From: Pseudomonadota bacterium | Lineage (GTDB): Bacteria > Pseudomonadota > Gammaproteobacteria > Burkholderiales > Thiobacillaceae | Direction: 5' to 3' | DNA length: 7,230 nucleotides | NCBI GenBank assembly: GCA_021791235.1 | Contig: JAJYXA010000098.1 | Coordinates: forward strand, 1-7,230 | In this document: one piece after another, positions 7,097-7,230 of the stretch | Layout of the letters: every line of letters begins with the position of its first letter | Position numbering within the stretch: position 1 is the stretch's first letter | Notes under the pieces: generated by a model | Databases searched by the model: none | Told to the model about the DNA's origin: nothing | What the model saw: the letters and a program-made list of their open reading frames with translations, nothing else | Program-made: the position numbers and the translations under genes

Positions 7097-7101
7097 TCCT
7101 C
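7097..7101 (-). promoter_or_regulatory. Shine-Dalgarno site of transaldolase
   Basis: GAGGA on the - strand lies six bases before the ATG at 7090. It is the clearest ribosome-binding site in the window and supports that start. The genes downstream of it on the - strand lack a comparable site. Confidence 0.75.
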
Positions 7102-7129
7102 ACGGAAAGAATGGGTTCAGGATAGAACA

Positions 7130-7167
7130 GTCATGTGACGACAAGTTTCGCCGGGCCGCGCGGCCGG
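7130..7167. repeat. Inverted repeats in the divergent intergenic region
   Basis: GTCA/TGAC (7130-7133, 7136-7139) is a short dyad 40 bp upstream of the transaldolase start. It is followed by the perfect 12-base palindrome GGCCGCGCGGCC (7154-7165), which sits within a longer, bulged CCGG...CCGG repeat (7151-7167). The first could be an operator half-site pair overlapping the - strand promoter region. The second may simply reflect GC-rich sequence. No strong -35/-10 pair for transaldolase was found; TATCCT (7118-7123 on the - strand) is a weak -10 candidate. Confidence 0.3.
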
Positions 7168-7185
7168 CGCCCGAAGCCGCGCCTG

Positions 7186-7194
7186 TGCTAGACT
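7186..7194 (+). promoter_or_regulatory. Extended -10-like promoter motif facing the right edge
   Basis: TG-C-TAGACT has the TGn extension and the TA...T positions of a sigma-70 extended -10 element. A transcript would start near 7201 and run off the right edge, towards a gene outside the window and divergent from transaldolase. No good -35 is seen about 17 bp upstream, which extended -10 promoters can tolerate. This is a motif match only. Confidence 0.4.
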
Positions 7195-7230
7195 GCGGCG
7201 CATTCCTTCGGTTCTGCCAGCTTCGTCTCT

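Noticed and set aside
4142..7138. A 998-codon open frame on the + strand, antisense to transaldolase and the ThDP enzyme
   Set aside because: It crosses two well-supported genes and the spacer between them. Long antisense open frames are expected opposite GC-rich genes with strong third-position bias, and its translation shows repetitive low-information composition with no recognisable domain.
1..7230. CRISPR arrays, insertion sequences, tRNA or rRNA genes
   Set aside because: No regularly spaced direct repeats, no transposase or terminal inverted-repeat pair, and no tRNA or rRNA signatures were seen.

Overview
The window is GC-rich, densely coding bacterial DNA. The gene families point to a proteobacterium, most likely a betaproteobacterium: an ArsR regulator fused to a rhodanese domain beside a TauE/SafE permease, and a long-form (about 360 aa) transaldolase. 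The taxon is an inference from gene content, not from a marker gene.

Left part (1-1017, + strand). The C-terminal end of a TauE/SafE-type anion permease runs in from the left edge. It is followed after 36 bp by a complete ArsR-rhodanese fusion regulator. Together they look like a small sulfur-handling operon whose promoter lies outside the window. A 130-bp convergent spacer (1018-1147) follows, with inverted repeats and a possible terminator ending in five T's.

Main part (1148-7090, all - strand, so transcribed right to left). The order of transcription is: transaldolase (7090-6011); a 168-bp leader rich in short hairpins; an acetolactate-synthase-like thiamine-diphosphate (ThDP) enzyme (5842-4178); a large, divergent protein with glycosyltransferase-like features (4209-2452); and a PaaK/CapK-like adenylate-forming enzyme (2455-1148). 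The last three genes overlap end to start (32 bp, then a 4-bp ATGA overlap), so they are almost certainly one translationally coupled operon. Transaldolase may be the first gene of the same transcript or a separate housekeeping unit.

The three overlapping genes combine carbon-carbon bond formation on ThDP, a nucleotide-sugar-type transferase fold and acid activation by adenylation. This suggests assembly or decoration of a glycan, glycolipid or small metabolite. I know of no described pathway with exactly this trio, and this is the most interesting part of the window. At the right edge (7091-7230) is a divergent intergenic region with a Shine-Dalgarno site for transaldolase, GC-rich palindromes, and an extended -10-like promoter motif facing right, towards a gene outside the window.
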